DNA of 64,000 nucleotides from Bacillota bacterium (GTDB lineage: Bacteria; Bacillota; Clostridia; Acetivibrionales; DSM-27016), in contig JAEWDM010000034.1 of assembly GCA_023390115.1 (NCBI GenBank), positions 1 through 64,000 of the forward strand. Reading direction: 5' to 3'. Of this stretch, positions 61,915 through 64,000 are shown in pieces. A program made the position numbers and the translations under genes. The notes below the pieces were generated by a model. That model was not told the DNA's origin, made no database searches, and worked only from the letters and a program-made list of their open reading frames with translations. The first letter of the stretch is position 1. Each line of letters starts with the position of its first letter.

Positions 61915-62295
61915 ATGTCAGTTTTCGCAGAGAGGTTAAGAAACTTAAGAGAGAAGCAGGGGCAAACTCAGGTTCAGGTAGGCAAGGCTGTCGGAAAAAG
62001 CAGAGAAGCGGTAACCAAGTATGAAATGGGTCAGAGAGAGCCGGATTTACATGCAATTACATCAATAGCAAAGTATTTTAATGTTTCAGCAGACTACATA
62101 TTGGGTATAACCGATCAGTTGGAGAGCATTCATAAGCAGGATGCTTCAGATGATGTTTCTCTTATAGGCGAGGAATATCAGGATAATGAGGAATTTATAC
62201 CATACTTTAAGCTTGCATTAAAAATAAAAAATAGCGGCGTGAGGCTCAAGGAAGTGGAGGAGTTTGTTGACAAGCTCATAAAACAAAAGCAATAG
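61915..62295 (+). CDS. XRE-family transcriptional regulator
   Basis: A 126-residue protein: an N-terminal Cro/CI helix-turn-helix (FAERLRNLREKQGQTQVQVG, then KSREAVTKYEMGQREPDLH and FNVSADYILGITD) followed by an acidic linker and a short helical tail for oligomerisation. GGAGG precedes the ATG. It stands alone. Targets are unknown; it resembles the many single-gene SinR/Xre-like regulators of Clostridia. Confidence 0.9.
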   Translation: MSVFAERLRNLREKQGQTQVQVGKAVGKSREAVTKYEMGQREPDLHAITSIAKYFNVSADYILGITDQLESIHKQDASDDVSLIGEEYQDNEEFIPYFKLALKIKNSGVRLKEVEEFVDKLIKQKQ

Positions 62296-62582
62296 GCGCG
62301 GTTCACCAAAATGCTTTGCCAATATTTTCAATTCTGCGGGCAGATACGTCTGCAGGTACCTTTCTATCAGTGATCTATAAATTAACGTCGGCTGATTGAT
62401 AATATTTATGTAAAATTATAACATATAAGGGATTTATAGCTTGACGGCAGTATGTTTTGTTCAGTATATATCAAATCAAATTTTGTCAATGTGGTTTTTA
62501 AAATTCTCCGCAATCATAATAAATTTGAGACAAAATGATTTATAAGGGTAAATCCATATGCTCAGCATACTCTCCCGCTCTT

Positions 62583-62622
62583 AAAGCCTCCACTGCCGGC
62601 TTCAATAGCATAGAGGCTTTTG
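62583..62622 (+). terminator. Terminator-like hairpin in the gap before the ribonuclease Z gene
   Basis: AAAGCCTC at 62583-62590 pairs with GAGGCTTT at 62613-62620. A second short hairpin (GCGGG/CCCGC then T4) lies at 62678-62704, 44 bases before the next start codon. The 452-base gap otherwise shows no gene. Confidence 0.55.
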
Positions 62623-62747
62623 ATTATGACAAAATAATTATTAAAACAGCAGTGTCAATGCTTATGTAAAGAAATAGGCGGGGCCTTTACAGGAGCCCGC
62701 TTTTAAGTATATGCTTTAAAGCGGCAGAGTAAAGAAGGAGATGTTTT

Positions 62748-63659
62748 ATGCTGGATGTTTGTTTGTTGGGGACAGGAGGGATGATGCCACTTCCGGACAG
62801 GTGGCTCACATCCCTTTTAATAAGATATAATGGAAGAATGATTCTGATAGATTGCGGTGAAGGGACTCAAATCCCGCTTAAAATGGCTGAATGGGGGTTA
62901 AAGTCAATTGATGCTGTCCTGCTTACCCATTATCATGCGGATCATGTAGCCGGCTTGCCCGGATTCCTTCTTACATTGGGCAATTCGGGAAGGCAGGAGC
63001 CATTAACAATGATCGGCCCGCCTGGTATACAAAAGGTGGTTGAAGGCTTAACTGTCATATCGCCTGAATTGCCTTATGCACTGAAATTAATTGAGCTGCC
63101 TGATACCGGAAGCGCCAAAGTGTGTATTAGCGGTCTTTTTATTAAGAGTATACCGGTGGACCATACCCTTCCCTGCCTGGCATATTGTGTTGAGCTTAAA
63201 AGACAGGGCAGATTTGATGCTGAACGTGCTAAGGAACTGATGATTCCTGTAAGCTGCTGGAATAATCTGCAGAAGGGTGAGACGATTACGCTGGAGAACA
63301 GGGTTATTACTCCCCAAATGGTTTTAGGTAAGCCCAGAAAAGGGATTAAGGTCTGTTATTGCACTGACACAAGGCCAACGCAGGAACTGGCACAGCTTAT
63401 TAAAGGCTCGGACCTCTTTATTTGTGAAGGTATGTATGGTGATGAGAATTACGCTGCCAAAGCTGAGGAGAAAAAGCATATGATGTTTTCAGAAGCGGGT
63501 CTGCTTGCCAAGCAGGGAAAGGTAGGGGAGCTGTGGCTTACTCATTATAGCCCGTCGTTTACAGAGCCCGGGAAATATATCGAAGCTGTGAGGACAATTT
63601 TTGCAAATACAGTTGCAGGGAGAGATTTGCTCAAAAAAACAATTTCATTTACTAATTGA
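62748..63659 (+). CDS. Ribonuclease Z-like metallo-beta-lactamase-fold hydrolase
   Basis: A 303-residue MBL-fold protein of the RNase Z group: LLGTGGMMPLPDRWLTSLL at the start, the zinc motif THYHADHVAGLPG near residue 64-76, later metal ligands HT in VDHTLPCLAY, CTDTRP, and the final His in LTHYSPSF. tRNase Z trims the 3' end of tRNA precursors. The PDRWLTS variant at the N-terminus is common in clostridial homologues, so activity on another substrate is possible. GAAGGAG precedes the ATG. Confidence 0.85.
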   Translation: MLDVCLLGTGGMMPLPDRWLTSLLIRYNGRMILIDCGEGTQIPLKMAEWGLKSIDAVLLTHYHADHVAGLPGFLLTLGNSGRQEPLTMIGPPGIQKVVEGLTVISPELPYALKLIELPDTGSAKVCISGLFIKSIPVDHTLPCLAYCVELKRQGRFDAERAKELMIPVSCWNNLQKGETITLENRVITPQMVLGKPRKGIKVCYCTDTRPTQELAQLIKGSDLFICEGMYGDENYAAKAEEKKHMMFSEAGLLAKQGKVGELWLTHYSPSFTEPGKYIEAVRTIFANTVAGRDLLKKTISFTN

Positions 63660-63734
63660 GAGAAGAATAATTTGTGAAATAATATATTGACAAATGTAAT
63701 AGAAAATTATATAATAAAATTCAATATCAAAAAA

Positions 63735-63980
63735 GTGATGATTGGAAATATTAGAAATCCATAATCTTTCAGAGAGCCGGTGGATGGTGCGAATCGGCAG
63801 TATTAGGGTTTTGAACTGATCCATAAACTGCAGCCTGACTTTTCATAGTAGGGTGAGCCGGATTTCCACCGTTAAAGGGATAGATGGTGTTAGCCGTTGA
63901 AGGAGTGGATTCATTTTGGATCAATTTGAGTGGTACCGCGAGTAAGCCTCGTCTCTAATTTATAGAGATGAGGCTTTTTT
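63735..63980 (+). ncRNA. T-box riboswitch leader (gene lies beyond the window)
   Basis: Stem I landmarks (AGAGAGCCGGTGGATGGTG, later AGTAGGGTGAGCCGG) are followed by the T-box core GAGTGGTACCGCGAG at 63928-63942. The terminator then pairs AAGCCTCGTCTCT (63944-63956) with AGAGATGAGGCTT (63964-63976), ending in T6. Uncharged tRNA would favour the antiterminator and switch on the downstream gene. By analogy with the tyrS leader the triplet before CTGAC, AGC, may be the specifier, which would make it serine-responsive; this is tentative. Confidence 0.9.
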
Positions 63981-64000
63981 GATGGCCGGATTCCGGGTTC

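Overview
The window looks like the chromosome of a low-GC, spore-forming, strictly anaerobic clostridial Firmicute. The signs are a ctsR-mcsA-mcsB-clpC heat-shock operon followed by radA and disA, a SpoVB-type flippase, oxygen-defence genes typical of anaerobes (desulfoferrodoxin, PerR-rubrerythrin), a complete rnfCDGEAB operon, AGGAGG-type ribosome binding sites, and FMN and T-box riboswitches. No rRNA or tRNA gene was seen.

Layout. 1-3.8 kb: transposase-like fragment, desulfoferrodoxin, a lipoprotein, spoVB. 3.8-8.7 kb: CtsR-controlled ctsR-mcsA-mcsB-clpC with promoter and operator. 8.7-14.4 kb: LtaS-like sulfatase-fold enzyme, a GT2 glycosyltransferase, a GH15 glucoamylase-like enzyme. 14.5-19.8 kb: radA, disA, an AEC transporter, perR-rbr. 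19.9-38.8 kb: a type I-B CRISPR-Cas region. 38.9-48.4 kb: flavodoxin, DUF2179 protein, chemoreceptor, FMN-binding lipoprotein, rnf operon. 48.5-64 kb: ABC-class ATPase, a GGGtGRT/NifU-like pair, a polar amino acid ABC transporter, a Ca-binding-repeat protein, a polysaccharide deacetylase, RibU with FMN riboswitch, a YwqK-like repeat protein, an XRE regulator, a ribonuclease Z-like hydrolase and a T-box leader whose gene lies beyond the window.

The CRISPR region is the most interesting part. The effector genes cas8b-cas7-cas5-cas3-cas6 look intact, but cas1 is cut to its N-terminal third and no cas2 or cas4 is present. Three array units occur: a relic with one spacer, a one-spacer array with a full leader, and a main array of 19 repeats behind a second copy of that roughly 400-bp leader. 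Between the cas1 remnant and cas8b lies what looks like a CRISPR-regulated toxin-antitoxin (CreTA-like) module. A strong promoter drives a 26-codon holin-like hydrophobic peptide. A divergent RNA carries two degenerate CRISPR repeats around a 22-nt pseudo-spacer. The first 16 nt of that spacer are identical to a site just downstream of the toxin promoter. The inferred logic is that Cascade loaded with this RNA represses the toxin, so losing Cascade would release it.

A 7.9-kb mobilizable-type element (large serine recombinase, TnpW, two sigma-like proteins, an ABC transporter, a BlaI/BlaR1-like pair, MobC) is inserted precisely inside one CRISPR repeat of the main array, so the repeat itself served as attachment site. 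The array ends against a decapitated ABC ATPase gene. Two further regions (52.2-52.3 kb and 57.0-57.4 kb) look like structured non-coding RNAs that I cannot assign to a family.
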